Below are positions 19,781 through 29,242 of a stretch of 64,000 nucleotides of DNA, one piece after another. The position numbers and the translations under genes are program-made. The notes beneath the pieces are model-generated. The model saw only the letters and a list, made by a program, of their open reading frames with translations, was not told the origin of the DNA and did not search any database. Each line of letters opens with the position of its first letter. The stretch's first letter is position 1. The stretch comes from Aquabacterium soli (GTDB lineage: Bacteria > Pseudomonadota > Gammaproteobacteria > Burkholderiales > Burkholderiaceae_C): positions 186,001-250,000 of the forward strand of contig NZ_RSED01000008.1 of assembly GCF_003933735.1 (NCBI RefSeq), in the 5' to 3' direction.

Positions 19781-20434
19781 ATGAGCCTCGTCACCGTTTC
19801 CCAGACCCGCTACACCGCCAAAGCCTATGACGCTTCCCGCAAGGTTCCACAGGCCCAGGTGGAAGAGTTGCTCACCCTGCTGCGCAACAGCCCGTCGTCG
19901 GTGAACTCGCAGCCCTGGCACTTCGTGGTCGCCTCCACCGACGAAGGCAAGGCCCAGGTGGCCAAGGGTGCGCAGGGCGGCTTCTCGTACAACGAGCCCA
20001 AGATCCTGAACGCTTCGCACGTGGTCGTGCTGTGCGCCCGCACCGACCTGTCTGACGACTACCTGGAAGCGCTGCTCGATCAGGAAGAGCGCGATGGCCG
20101 CTTCACCGCCGAAGGCGCGCGAGCCAACCAGCGCAAGAGCCGCCAGGGCTATGTGGACATCCACCGCTACCAGACCAAGGACCTGCAGCATTGGATGGAG
20201 AAGCAGCTCTACCTGGCGCTGGGCACCTTGCTGCTGGGCGCCGGCACGCTGGGCATCGACGCCACGCCGATGGAGGGCATCGACAGCAAGGCCCTGGATG
20301 AGGCGCTGGGCCTGCGCGAACGCGGCTTCACCGCCGTGGTGGCCTGCGCGCTGGGCTACCACGCCGAGAACGATTTCAACGCCAAGCTGCCCAAGTCGCG
20401 CCTGGCCGAGCTGGCCACGCTGACGCGGATCTGA
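19781..20434 (+). CDS. nfsB: Oxygen-insensitive NAD(P)H nitroreductase / dihydropteridine reductase
   Basis: 217 aa, the NfsB length. FMN-binding features are RYTAKAYD near the N terminus, LRNSPSSVNSQPWHFVV (about 34-50) and the C-terminal VACALGYHAENDF. The enzyme reduces nitroaromatics, quinones or flavin with NAD(P)H in the cytoplasm. CAGGAG lies about 9 nt before the ATG. It converges on ychF across a strong hairpin terminator. Confidence 0.9.
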   Translation: MSLVTVSQTRYTAKAYDASRKVPQAQVEELLTLLRNSPSSVNSQPWHFVVASTDEGKAQVAKGAQGGFSYNEPKILNASHVVVLCARTDLSDDYLEALLDQEERDGRFTAEGARANQRKSRQGYVDIHRYQTKDLQHWMEKQLYLALGTLLLGAGTLGIDATPMEGIDSKALDEALGLRERGFTAVVACALGYHAENDFNAKLPKSRLAELATLTRI

Positions 20435-20441
20435 TCAGCCC

Positions 20442-20479
20442 AAAAAAAATCCCCGCAGGCGCCAGGCTTGCGGGGATTT
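20442..20479. terminator. Shared terminator between nfsB and ychF
   Basis: An 11-bp perfect stem, AAATCCCCGCA (20447-20457) with TGCGGGGATTT (20469-20479), has an 11-nt loop. The eight-A run at 20442-20449 gives a strong U-tract for leftward ychF transcripts. Rightward termination of nfsB has only TTTC and should be weaker. Confidence 0.88.
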
Positions 20480-20501
20480 CAGCGTCGGGGGCTATGAAGG
20501 A

Positions 20502-21596
20502 TCAGACGTTGAACAGGAAATTGAGCACGTCACCGTCCTTGACGATGTACTCCTTGCCTTCGGCGCGCATCTTGCCCGCGTCCTTGGCACCTTGCTCACC
20601 CTTGTAGCTGATGAAGTCATCGAAGGCGATGGTCTGCGCACGGATGAAGCCGCGCTCGAAATCCGTGTGGATCACGCCCGCGGCCTGAGGGGCGGTCGCA
20701 CCCACCGGCACTGTCCAGGCGCGCACTTCCTTCACGCCCGCCGTGAAGTAGGTCTGCAGCCCCAGCAGCTTGAAGGCGGCGCGGATCAGGCGGTTCAGGC
20801 CTGGCTCGTCCTGGCCCATCTCCGCCAGGAACATGGCGCGGTCTTCGTCTTCCATCTCCGACAGTTCGGCTTCCGTCTTGGCGCAGATGGCCACCACGGG
20901 GCCTTTCTGGGCGGCGGCGTACTCTTTCAGGCGATCGAGCAGCGGGTTGTTCTCGAAACCGTCTTCCGACACATTGCCCACGAACATGGCCGGCTTGGCC
21001 GTGATCAGGCACAGGGGCTTGAGGATGGCCAGCTCTTCCTTGCTGAAATCGATCGTGCGCACGGGCTTGGCCTGGTCCAGCGCGGCCTGGCACTTCTCCA
21101 GCACCTTGACCAGGGCCGCGGCTTCCTTGTCGTTGCCTGAGCGCGCCGCCTTGTTGTAGCGGTGCAGGCTTTTCTCGACCGTGCCCATGTCGGCCAGGCA
21201 CAGCTCGGTCTGGATGACCTCGATGTCGGCGATCGGGTCGACCTTGCCGGCCACGTGGATCACGTTGTCGTCTTCGAAGCAGCGCACCACATTGACGATG
21301 GCGTCGGTTTCGCGGATGTGCGAGAGGAACTGGTTGCCCAGGCCTTCCCCCTTGGAGGCGCCTGCCACCAGGCCGGCGATGTCCACGAACTCGACGATGG
21401 CCGGCAGGATGCGCTCGGGCCCGACGATGTCGGCCAGGGCCTGCAGGCGCGGATCGGGCACTTCCACCACGCCCACATTGGGTTCGATGGTGCAGAAGGG
21501 GTAGTTCTCTGCCGCGATGCCGGCCTTGGTCAGCGCGTTGAAGAGTGTGGATTTGCCCACATTGGGCAAGCCCACGATGCCGCATTTGAGGCTCAT
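20502..21596 (-). CDS. ychF: Ribosome-binding ATPase YchF (OLA1 family)
   Basis: 364 aa, exactly the family size. The OBG-type G domain starts at residue 1 ([19 protein letters not shown]-loop about 8-16), with the [17 protein letters not shown] switch region. A coiled-coil insert and a C-terminal TGS domain ([28 protein letters not shown]) follow. YchF proteins hydrolyse ATP rather than GTP, associate with ribosomes and influence stress and iron responses. It is preceded by a hybrid histidine kinase gene on the same strand; no functional link is apparent. Confidence 0.96.
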   Translation of the reverse strand: MSLKCGIVGLPNVGKSTLFNALTKAGIAAENYPFCTIEPNVGVVEVPDPRLQALADIVGPERILPAIVEFVDIAGLVAGASKGEGLGNQFLSHIRETDAIVNVVRCFEDDNVIHVAGKVDPIADIEVIQTELCLADMGTVEKSLHRYNKAARSGNDKEAAALVKVLEKCQAALDQAKPVRTIDFSKEELAILKPLCLITAKPAMFVGNVSEDGFENNPLLDRLKEYAAAQKGPVVAICAKTEAELSEMEDEDRAMFLAEMGQDEPGLNRLIRAAFKLLGLQTYFTAGVKEVRAWTVPVGATAPQAAGVIHTDFERGFIRAQTIAFDDFISYKGEQGAKDAGKMRAEGKEYIVKDGDVLNFLFNV

Positions 21597-21664
21597 GGTC
21601 GGTCCTGGTCAGGTCGCAAGGGGAATCAACCCGCCATTTTAAGTGACGCGGCCATGCGCCGGTG

Positions 21665-23524
21665 TCACGATGCGGTTTTCAGCAGGGATTCATGCGCCCG
21701 GGGCGGGCGGCGCCAGTGTTCCACGGCCTCGATCAGCTGGCGCCGCTCGATGGGCTTGGTGAGCACCTCGCTCATGCCGGCCGCCAGGCATTGCTCGCGG
21801 TCTTCGGTGTGGGCGTTGGCGGTCAGGCCCAGCACGGGCAGGTCCAGGGCGCCTGGGCCGGCCTCGCCGTGGCGGATGCGGCAGGTGGCTTCCAGTCCAT
21901 CCATGCCCGGCATGCGGAAATCCATCAGCACGATGTCCACGGGGTGCTCGCGCAGGTAGAGCAGGGCGGCTTCGCCGCTTTCCACGGCCTCGGCCTGGGC
22001 GCGCACCCCGCAAAGCACCTCGCAGGCCAGCATGCTGTTGACGGGGTCGTCCTCGACCACCAGCACGCGGGTGCCGGCCAGGTGGTCGGGGCGCAGGGCC
22101 CGTGGCGGCACCACCGGGGCCGTGTCCTGCGAGGGCGGCAGGGGCAGCACCACACTCACCGTGGTGCCCTGGCCCAGGCGGCTGTGCAGGCTCAGCGTGC
22201 CGCCGGCCAGCGCGACCAGCTCCTGCGTGATCGTGAGCCCCAGCCCCACGCCGCCATTGCGGCGCGTGCTGTCGTGCTCCACCTGGTAGAACGCATCGAA
22301 CACCCGCTGCTGGGCTTCTTCCGACAGGCCTGCGCCCGTGTCGACGATGTCGAAGCGCACGCTCTCGGTGCCGGAAGGCGACACGTCCAGCCGGATGCCG
22401 CCGCGTTCGGTGAACTTGGCGGCGTTGGCCAGCAGGTTGATCAGCACCTGGGACAGGCGCAGCGCGTCACCACGCCGCTGCAGCACCAGGTCGGACGCGA
22501 TGTTCAGGTGCAGCGTCAGGCCCTTGCGCTGGGTGATCGGCGAGACGGCCTCGGTGGCGCGCCGGCAGGCGGTGACGACGTCCATGGGCTCGTGCACCAT
22601 CGACATCTTGCCGGCCTCGATGCGCGACAGATCGAGCACCTGGTCGATCAGCGCCAGCAGGTGCTTGCCGCTGCTCTGGATGGTGGACACCAGGCGGGTG
22701 TTGCGCTCCTGCGTCGTGGCCGCATCGGTTTTTTCTGCCAGCAGGTCGGCCGACACCAGCATGGCGTGCAGCGGGGTGCGCAGTTCGTGGCTCATCACCG
22801 CCAGGAACTGGCTCTTGGCGCGTGAGGCGGCCTCGGCGGCATCGCGGGCCTCTGCCAGGGTGTTGGTTTTTTCGTGAAGCCAGCCTTCCAGCGCCTTGCG
22901 CGCATCGGCCGGCCCCACCGGGCCGCCCGTGGCCAGGATCTGCATCACGCCATGGCGCAGCCGTGACACGCTCATCAGGCTCATCAGCATGGCCAGTTCC
23001 ACCAGCAGTGCATTGAGCATCAGGGGCGCGAACTCGGCATCCCAGCGTTCGATCGGCACGTGCCAGCGCGCGATCAACGGGGGAATGGACACAACAAGGG
23101 CCAGCGAAATGGACCACAGCAGGGCCTCTCGCTGTGGCCAGGTCATGTGCAGCAACAGGGTGATCAGCACCGTCCACATGTAGGTGGAGGCCATCCAGTA
23201 GGTGTCGATCTGCCCCGGGGCGAAGACACTGAGATGCACCACCCCGCTGACGAAGTACAGCTGCAGGCAGGCCACGGCCAGCCGCTGGGTGGTGACCAGG
23301 GTTTCGGGACGCCGGTGCAGGCGCAGGAACAGCCAGAACAGCGCCAGCACCAGGAAGGGCTGCACCCAGCGGTCCAGCGTGGTGTTGGCGGCGGTGAGTG
23401 ATTCGATGGTGTAGAGCACCGCCGTGGCCAGCGCCCCGATGCCCAGCACCGCCAGGCTGGTCTTGCGCTCCAGCATGGCAATCACCGGTCCGCCACTGCC
23501 CTGTTCTTGCGTCGTCATTGACAT
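21665..23524 (-). CDS. Membrane hybrid sensor histidine kinase with receiver domain
   Basis: 619 aa. About six membrane helices span residues 23-186 with no recognisable periplasmic ligand domain. A linker coiled coil leads to the HisKA domain (SHELRTP, phospho-His246) and the HATPase domain (NLLANAAKF, DTGAGLSEE, GGVGLGLTI). The C-terminal receiver domain has Asp535 (VLMDFRMPGMDG) and the conserved TKP lysine. No output domain or partner regulator adjoins it, so phosphate probably passes to a separate HPt or regulator. ATG 23524 is preferred over ATG 23599, because a promoter at 23615-23643 would place the latter only about 9 nt from the transcript start. Confidence 0.9.
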   Translation of the reverse strand: MSMTTQEQGSGGPVIAMLERKTSLAVLGIGALATAVLYTIESLTAANTTLDRWVQPFLVLALFWLFLRLHRRPETLVTTQRLAVACLQLYFVSGVVHLSVFAPGQIDTYWMASTYMWTVLITLLLHMTWPQREALLWSISLALVVSIPPLIARWHVPIERWDAEFAPLMLNALLVELAMLMSLMSVSRLRHGVMQILATGGPVGPADARKALEGWLHEKTNTLAEARDAAEAASRAKSQFLAVMSHELRTPLHAMLVSADLLAEKTDAATTQERNTRLVSTIQSSGKHLLALIDQVLDLSRIEAGKMSMVHEPMDVVTACRRATEAVSPITQRKGLTLHLNIASDLVLQRRGDALRLSQVLINLLANAAKFTERGGIRLDVSPSGTESVRFDIVDTGAGLSEEAQQRVFDAFYQVEHDSTRRNGGVGLGLTITQELVALAGGTLSLHSRLGQGTTVSVVLPLPPSQDTAPVVPPRALRPDHLAGTRVLVVEDDPVNSMLACEVLCGVRAQAEAVESGEAALLYLREHPVDIVLMDFRMPGMDGLEATCRIRHGEAGPGALDLPVLGLTANAHTEDREQCLAAGMSEVLTKPIERRQLIEAVEHWRRPPRAHESLLKTAS

Positions 23525-23614
23525 GGTTTGTTGGCGGGCTGGTGCTGCGAGGCGCCGGTCCGCGGGATCGTCAAAGCCATGGCCTTTTAGGCAGGACATG
23601 GTCCGATTGCCCGA

Positions 23615-23643
23615 ACTGTAGAGGCAATTGACGCGTTCGTCAG
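23615..23643 (-). promoter_or_regulatory. Promoter candidate for the hybrid kinase gene
   Basis: Read leftward: CTGACG (-35, 23638-23643), a 17-nt spacer, TACAGT (-10, 23615-23620). Predicted transcription would start near 23608 and give a leader of about 85 nt to ATG 23524. Confidence 0.45.
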
Positions 23644-23698
23644 TCAGGCACAGCCCTGATCCGAGGGGCTGGCAGATGGCGCTCTAGAATGTCCCATC

Positions 23699-24859
23699 AT
23701 GAAATCAGCTGTTTTCGACGTCTGCGTGAGCGGCAGTGGTGCTGTGGCGCGGGCCCTGGCGTTGGCCTTGTCCGGCCAGGGATGGCGGGTGGCGCTGGCC
23801 TGCGAGCCAGGATCCCTGGCGCCCCGTGAGCATGACATCCGCACCTACGCGCTCAACGCACGCGCCATCGCCGTGCTCGAGCGCTTGCGCATCTGGCCAC
23901 AGTTGAAACAATTCGCGTCGCCCGTGCATGAAATGTGTGTGAAAGGCGACAAAGGGGGCGAGCTCTCGTTCTCGGCCTGGCAGCAGTGCGTGAGCGAGCT
24001 GGCCTGGATCGTGGACGCAGGCGCCCTGGAGCGCCTGCTGGGCGATGCCATCCGCTACGCTCCTCACGTGACGCAGATCGATGCGGTGGAGGGCGAAGCC
24101 CTACCCGTGCAGGCCGCCTTGCTGGCCGTGTGCGAAGGCAAGCATTCCCGCACCCGGGAGGCCCTGGGGGCCTCGTTCTCACGCCGGGAGTATGGGCACT
24201 GGGGCCTGGCTGCGCGCCTGAAGGCCAGCCGCCCGCATGCCGGCGTCGCCCGACAGTGGTTCCGCTCGCCCGATGTGCTCGCGCTGCTGCCTTTCCATGA
24301 TCCGGAGCCGGGCGCTTCCTACGGTCTGGTCTGGTCGCTGCCTCAGGAACGGGCCCGCCAATGGCTGGCCGAGCCGGCCGAGGTTTTCGAAGTCGGGCTC
24401 ATGGAAGCGATCCGTGAAAGCGATCCCGCAGGCGCTGCGCAAGTGGGCCAATTGCGATTGCACGGGACGCCCGCAGCCTGGCCGCTGGCCGTGGCCCAGG
24501 CGTCGCCCTGGAGTGGCCCGGGCTGGGTACTGCTGGGCGATGCGGCCCACCAGGTGCACCCACTGGCCGGCCAGGGCCTGAATCTGGGGCTGGCCGATGT
24601 CGACACCTTGGCCGCGGTCCTGCGCGAGGCCCGTGAGCGCGAGCCCTGGCGCTCACCGGGTGACGAGCGCCTGCTCCGGCGTTACGAACGAGCGCGCTGG
24701 ATGCCCACACGCGCCATGGCCGGCCTGACAGACGGGCTGCTGCATCTTTTCGCACAGGACCAGGGCGTGGTGCGGGAACTCCGCAACACGGGCATGGGTC
24801 TGTTGAACCAGTGGAGCCCCCTCAAACGGTGGCTGGTCGGGCAGGCGCTCGACCGTTGA
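23699..24859 (+). CDS. UbiH/UbiF/COQ6-family FAD-dependent hydroxylase
   Basis: 386 aa flavoprotein monooxygenase family. The N-terminal dinucleotide motif is at residues 9-20 (VSGSGAVARALALAL), and the second FAD motif GWVLLGDAAHQVHPLAGQGLNLGLADV is at about 277-303. Relatives hydroxylate the ring during ubiquinone synthesis. Which position this one attacks (UbiH, UbiI, UbiF or UbiM) cannot be decided by eye. ATG 23699 lacks a ribosome-binding site and lies 8 nt after TAGAAT (23685-23690), so it may be leaderless. The dsbC-like gene follows after 20 nt, probably in the same operon. Confidence 0.88.
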   Translation: MKSAVFDVCVSGSGAVARALALALSGQGWRVALACEPGSLAPREHDIRTYALNARAIAVLERLRIWPQLKQFASPVHEMCVKGDKGGELSFSAWQQCVSELAWIVDAGALERLLGDAIRYAPHVTQIDAVEGEALPVQAALLAVCEGKHSRTREALGASFSRREYGHWGLAARLKASRPHAGVARQWFRSPDVLALLPFHDPEPGASYGLVWSLPQERARQWLAEPAEVFEVGLMEAIRESDPAGAAQVGQLRLHGTPAAWPLAVAQASPWSGPGWVLLGDAAHQVHPLAGQGLNLGLADVDTLAAVLREAREREPWRSPGDERLLRRYERARWMPTRAMAGLTDGLLHLFAQDQGVVRELRNTGMGLLNQWSPLKRWLVGQALDR

Positions 24860-24879
24860 CGAGAGCAAAAGGATCCCCC

Positions 24880-25641
24880 ATGCAAGTTTTCGCGCGCCCC
24901 ATGCGGGGTACTTTCATCGCTGTTGCGCTGGCCGCTCTGGCCGCCGTGCCGGCGTTGGCTCAGAACGCTGTGCCCGCAGCCCAGCAGGCTGCGCTCAAGC
25001 AGAAGCTGGCCCAACGTCTGCCTTCCCTGCCAGCCGTCGAAGAGATGCGGCCTGCGCCGCTGGCTGGGCTGATCGAGGTCCGCGCCGGCGATCACCTGAT
25101 CTATACCGACGCCAAGGGTGATTACATCCTGGACGGCAGCCTCATCGACACCCAGTCCAAGCGCAACCTCACCGAAGAACGCCTGGAGCAGATCAACCGC
25201 ATCGATTTCGCCACCTTGCCGGTCAAGGATGCCGTGGTGTGGAAGAACGGCAATGGCCAGCGCAAGCTGGTGGTGTTCGCCGATCCCAATTGCGGCTATT
25301 GCAAGCACCTCGAGAAATCACTGCAGCAGATCAAGGATGTGACCGTGTACACCTTCGTCATTCCCATCCTGGGTGATGACTCTAAGGCCAAGACGGAGAA
25401 CGTCTGGTGCGCGAAAGACCGCACCCAGGCCTGGCGTGACTGGATGCTTGATGGGCAAGCCCCTCCGCGTGCGCTCGGCCTGTGCGCTTCACCGACGCAG
25501 CGCAATTTGGCCATGGCACAGCGCCTGCGCGTCAACGGCACGCCGGCCATGTTCTTCGAAGACGGCAGCCGGCTGGCGGCCGCAGCACCAGCCAATGTGG
25601 TCGAGCAGCGTCTGGTCAAGGCCGCCAAGGGCGGCGGCTGA
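24880..25641 (+). CDS. dsbC: Periplasmic thiol:disulfide isomerase DsbC
   Basis: 253 aa. A Sec signal peptide (AALAAVPALAQN, cleavage near residue 27) is followed by an N-terminal dimerisation region and a thioredoxin-like domain. The active site CGYC is in VVFADPNCGYCKHLEKSL, and the cis-Pro region is VNGTPAMFF. A second Cys pair (Cys in ENVWCAKD and GLCASPT) matches the structural disulfide of DsbC. It would reshuffle wrong disulfides in the periplasm, kept reduced by DsbD. The ATG at 24880 has AAGGAT 5-10 nt upstream; in-frame upstream sequence overlaps the previous gene and is rejected. Confidence 0.93.
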   Translation: MQVFARPMRGTFIAVALAALAAVPALAQNAVPAAQQAALKQKLAQRLPSLPAVEEMRPAPLAGLIEVRAGDHLIYTDAKGDYILDGSLIDTQSKRNLTEERLEQINRIDFATLPVKDAVVWKNGNGQRKLVVFADPNCGYCKHLEKSLQQIKDVTVYTFVIPILGDDSKAKTENVWCAKDRTQAWRDWMLDGQAPPRALGLCASPTQRNLAMAQRLRVNGTPAMFFEDGSRLAAAAPANVVEQRLVKAAKGGG

Positions 25642-25650
25642 TCATCTTTC

Positions 25651-26856
25651 TCATGGCGGGGCCACCGGTGCGGGGGCTGCCGCCTGCTGCGGCATCTTGT
25701 CCATCTTCATGTCCACATAGTTGACCTTGCCCTGGCGCAGCAGCATGCGGATGGGCAGGTACTGCAGGCTGGGGGCGATCCAGATCTCGGCCAGCACTTC
25801 GCCTCTTTCCTTCTCCCTTTCCTTCTGGCTTGCCAGCGGCCGGGGCTTGAGCCTGAAGGTGTCGATCTTGCCCAGCGGGGTGTCCAGCGCCTCCTGCGCC
25901 TCGATGTCGTAGACGACGGTGTCCTGTTGGTTGGTCCAGGCCAGGGGCATCGACAAGGTGCCCCCCACTTTCAGCGTGTCGGGCTTGAGCAAGGCCATGT
26001 AGGCCAGCTGGATGTAGTGGCTGGCGGGATCTTGCACCAGGGGCAGCTTGGGCTCGCGGTGCCCATCGGACAGCTCTATCTCGTCGGTATGGAAGGTCAC
26101 ACGGCGCGGCGTGCCGCTGCTGATCAACAGCTTGTTGATGGACTCGAATCGCCTTGGCACCAGGCCTGCCGGCGTGATGTCGCCTTCGCTCGTCCAGCGC
26201 TGTGATCCCAGCGGTGCGAAGCTGGGCCCCACCGAGGCATCCACGCGCACCTGGTAGCGCATGTCCTGGCGCACCCATTCCACCTGCGCCTGTCCGTAGA
26301 TGGGGCCACGGATGTAGCCCTCGGCCTTGAAGGTCACGCGGGTGGCCAGGGGCCATTCGAAAGGCTTGGCATCGTCGATGGTTGCGCTGGCGGCGGTGGC
26401 GACGACCGGCGCGAAGGCCTCTGGCGAGCTCGCGGCTGAGGCGGATTCTGCTGCGGCCACCAGCGTTTCGCTCGCGGCGGGCTCTGCGGCTTGCGAGGCA
26501 GCAGCAGCCTGGGTCTCGGGCAAAAGCTCTTCGCTGGCGGCGTTGTCGGGCGCCGGGGCAGAAGCCGGTTTGGAAGCGGCAGAGGCGGCTTGCGGGGCGG
26601 CTGGTGACGCAAGCGCGGCAGGAGGATGCATCGGCGGCGGGGCTGCCACCACCGGCGGAGCGCTCAAGCGCATGTCGGCCACCATCACGGCCTCCATCCG
26701 CTTGATTGTGGGCCCGTCCGCGCCCATCGACTCCATCTGCCCCATCACACCACGTGTGACGAGGGCATGGGCCAGCAGCACGCCGGCCACGACCGCGACC
26801 AGGGCCGCACGGCGACGCCACGCGGACGGTGGGCGCGAACCAGACCCTTGTGCCAT
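25651..26856 (-). CDS. DUF3108 membrane-anchored protein
   Basis: 401 aa. A single N-terminal membrane anchor is at about 16-34, followed by a long Ala/Pro/Ser/Glu-rich linker (about 55-165) resembling TonB-type periplasmic spacers. A beta-rich DUF3108 domain follows (FKAEGYIRGPIYGQAQVEWV through YLPIRMLLRQGKVNYVDM). Function is unknown; the architecture suggests a periplasmic or outer-membrane-facing binding protein. The start at 26856 is chosen because it lies 10 nt after the stop of the M61 peptidase gene; longer frames overlap that gene. It converges on dsbC with a 9-nt gap. Confidence 0.78.
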   Translation of the reverse strand: MAQGSGSRPPSAWRRRAALVAVVAGVLLAHALVTRGVMGQMESMGADGPTIKRMEAVMVADMRLSAPPVVAAPPPMHPPAALASPAAPQAASAASKPASAPAPDNAASEELLPETQAAAASQAAEPAASETLVAAAESASAASSPEAFAPVVATAASATIDDAKPFEWPLATRVTFKAEGYIRGPIYGQAQVEWVRQDMRYQVRVDASVGPSFAPLGSQRWTSEGDITPAGLVPRRFESINKLLISSGTPRRVTFHTDEIELSDGHREPKLPLVQDPASHYIQLAYMALLKPDTLKVGGTLSMPLAWTNQQDTVVYDIEAQEALDTPLGKIDTFRLKPRPLASQKEREKERGEVLAEIWIAPSLQYLPIRMLLRQGKVNYVDMKMDKMPQQAAAPAPVAPP

Positions 26857-26866
26857 GCCTGCCTGG

Positions 26867-28639
26867 TCAGTGGCCCAGCCACAGGCGTCGGCGCGCCTCG
26901 GCCGCCGAGCCGGCCGCACCGCCCAGGCTCAAGGCCACCAGCTGTGCCCCGTTCCCTGCTTGCGCAGCTGGCACGGTCAGGGTCTGCAGTTGCTGGTCCC
27001 GGCAGATCAGCAGGGACTGAGCCTTGTCGGCGCGTCGCCATTGCGACAGGTCGTCGATGCGGCGCAGGCGCCAGTTGTCCAGCGCAATGAGTTCATCGCC
27101 GGCACTGATCCCGGCAGACTCGGCCTGGCTGCCGTGCATCACCGCCTGGGCCTTCAGGCTGCCGGCGGACTCCTGCACGCGCAGGCCCAACTGCTGCGCG
27201 GCGGGGCCTGCGCGCGTGGTCCATTGCACGCCGAATTCAGCCAGCAACTCCTGCAAGGGCAGGTCACCGGTGCCGTGCACCCAGGCGGCCAGCAGGGCGT
27301 GCCAGTCGGCGGCATGCCGTGGTGGGCTTGAGGCCTCATCGCTCAGGGCCGTGGTCACGTCGTCTTCGGTGATGGGCCGCTGCAAGGCCCACAGGCGGTG
27401 CATCACGCCATCCAGGCTGGGCTGCGTGCCATCGGGCCGTGCCGGGGTCAGCCGCAGCGACAGGTCCAGCGCCAGGGCCACCAGCGAGCCCTTGGTGTAG
27501 TAGCTCACCGTGGCATTGGCTGTGTTCTCGTCGGGGCGGTAGTAGCGTGTCCAGGCGTCGAAGCTGGCCTGGGCCACGCTTTGCAGGTGGCGCCCGGGTG
27601 TGGACAGCACCTGGTTGGCCGGCTTGGCCAGCAGGCGAAGGTACTGCGCGGCATCGATGCGTTGTGTGCGCAGCAGGAACTGGTCGTCGTAATAGGACGT
27701 GAAGCCCTCGAAGAACCACAGCATGCGTGTGTAGTTCTCCTGCGTGTAGTCGTAGGGCGCAAACTCGCGGGGCTTGAGCCGCTTGACGTTCCAGGTGTGG
27801 AAATACTCGTGGCTGATCAGGCCCAGCAAGGTGGTGTAGGCCTCGCTGGGTGCGGTGTCCTGCCCACGGCGCGGAATGTCGCGGCGCGCACAGATCAGGG
27901 CGGTGCTCTCGCGGTGTTCCAGCCCACCGTAGCCGTCTTCCACCACATTGAGCAGAAACACGTATCGATCGAAGGCAGGCTTGCGGCGGCCATGCCAGAA
28001 GGCAATCTGGGATTCGCACAGGCGCTGGGTGTCTGACATCAGGCGCTCCAGGTCTGCATCGTCGGCCGCTCCGGTCACCACCAGCTCATGCGGCACGCCC
28101 TTGGCGGTGAAGCGTCCCCGCCAGAAGCGGCCCAGCTCGACGGGGTGGTCCACCAGTTCGTCGTAGTGGGCAGCCTCGTACCAGCCCTGGCCCTGCTGGT
28201 CGACCTCGGCGGGGCGCAGGGCGGTGGCAACAGCCCAGCCCTTGGGCAGGCCGGCGATGCGCACGCGGTGTGGCTGCGCTTCGCGGCCTTCAACGCGCAG
28301 GAACACGCTGGTGCCGTTGAAGAAGCCGCGGCGTGCATCCAGGAAGGCTGCCCGCACCGAGGTGTCGTTGGCATACACCTCGTAGCGCACGCTCAAGGCG
28401 CCGCGGCCGGGGGCGTGCACCAGCCAGGTGGTCTTGTCCTCCTGCACCAATTGGCAGGGTGTCTTGCCCTGCGATGCCTGCAGGCCCATCACGTGGCGTG
28501 CGAACTCGCGCACCAGGTAGCTGCCCGGGATCCATACCGGAAGGCTCAGGCGCACCGGGCCATCGGGCCGGGGCAGCTTGAGCGTGACGGTGTAGCGATG
28601 GGCGTTCGTCTGGGCCGGTTCGATGAGGTATTCGATCAT
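26867..28639 (-). CDS. M61-family metallopeptidase with PDZ domain
   Basis: 590 aa. A beta-sandwich N-terminal domain precedes the gluzincin catalytic region with HEYFHTWNVKRLKP (zinc ligands His277 and His281, catalytic Glu278). Downstream are WFFEGFTSYYDD and a C-terminal PDZ domain (about 480-570, ESAGISAGDELIALD). Characterised M61 enzymes are glycyl aminopeptidases. No signal peptide is evident, so it is probably cytoplasmic. ATG 28639 starts the conserved MIEYLIEP; the longer frame overlaps the upstream gene and is rejected. Gaps of 11 and 10 nt to both neighbours indicate an operon. Confidence 0.9.
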   Translation of the reverse strand: MIEYLIEPAQTNAHRYTVTLKLPRPDGPVRLSLPVWIPGSYLVREFARHVMGLQASQGKTPCQLVQEDKTTWLVHAPGRGALSVRYEVYANDTSVRAAFLDARRGFFNGTSVFLRVEGREAQPHRVRIAGLPKGWAVATALRPAEVDQQGQGWYEAAHYDELVDHPVELGRFWRGRFTAKGVPHELVVTGAADDADLERLMSDTQRLCESQIAFWHGRRKPAFDRYVFLLNVVEDGYGGLEHRESTALICARRDIPRRGQDTAPSEAYTTLLGLISHEYFHTWNVKRLKPREFAPYDYTQENYTRMLWFFEGFTSYYDDQFLLRTQRIDAAQYLRLLAKPANQVLSTPGRHLQSVAQASFDAWTRYYRPDENTANATVSYYTKGSLVALALDLSLRLTPARPDGTQPSLDGVMHRLWALQRPITEDDVTTALSDEASSPPRHAADWHALLAAWVHGTGDLPLQELLAEFGVQWTTRAGPAAQQLGLRVQESAGSLKAQAVMHGSQAESAGISAGDELIALDNWRLRRIDDLSQWRRADKAQSLLICRDQQLQTLTVPAAQAGNGAQLVALSLGGAAGSAAEARRRLWLGH

Positions 28640-28650
28640 GCGGGTCGTGG

Positions 28651-29139
28651 TCAAAGTTGGGCGGCGGCCAGGAAGCAGCTCAGGCTGGCCACGATCGTCA
28701 GGCGAAAGCGCAAGGTCAGCCATCCGCTGGCACCCAGCAGCGGGTACAGGCGCCGGTCGATCAGGTAGCCGACGATCAGCAGGGCACCCAGCACGACCAG
28801 TCCGGCGTGCGGCGGCATGTTCACCGCGATCCAGGCGGTCACCAGGCGGATCAGGCCCGTCCACAGCGTGCGCTGCACCAGGGCATGGTCGGTGTCTTCA
28901 GGGCGCACGCGCACGGCCAGGCCCCAGGGCAGACCGCCCAGGAAGGAGATCACCAAGGCGGCATAGCTGGTCAGCGCGCCCACCAGAAAGAAGAAGGGCT
29001 CTGCCTGCACCCGCCCGGACAGCAGCCAGATGAACACCACCCCCGCCACGAAGGGCAGCAGGCTGGCATGACTCAGTTGCGTGGCCAGGCGCCCTGGCAG
29101 GGTGTGCGAGGTGGACGGGTCGAGTGACAGGGTGCTCAC
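28651..29139 (-). CDS. DUF3429 small membrane protein
   Basis: 162 aa from a GTG at 29139, giving about five hydrophobic helices (LLPFVAGVVFIWLL, LTSYAALVISFLGGLPWGLA, GLVVLGALLIVGYLID and others). The length and the SFLGGLPWGLA motif fit DUF3429 inner-membrane proteins of unknown function. A longer frame opens at ATG 29262 but would overlap the upstream methylase gene by 20 nt and adds an unrelated Pro-rich stretch. It is probably cotranscribed with maf, the methylase and the M61 peptidase. Confidence 0.72.
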   Translation of the reverse strand: MSTLSLDPSTSHTLPGRLATQLSHASLLPFVAGVVFIWLLSGRVQAEPFFFLVGALTSYAALVISFLGGLPWGLAVRVRPEDTDHALVQRTLWTGLIRLVTAWIAVNMPPHAGLVVLGALLIVGYLIDRRLYPLLGASGWLTLRFRLTIVASLSCFLAAAQL

Positions 29140-29242
29140 GGTGCGATCAGGCTGGTGTTGAAGAGCGTAGGCGAGGGCGCTCAGCGGCCTCTGCCTGGAT
29201 TGTGTCAAGAACGGCGCCGCGTCGGGGGGCGGAAGGCCTTGT

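Noticed and set aside
23525..23599. ATG 23599 as the start of the hybrid kinase
   Set aside because: It would lie about 9 nt from the predicted transcript start and adds a Pro/Arg-rich stretch unlike a membrane sensor N terminus.
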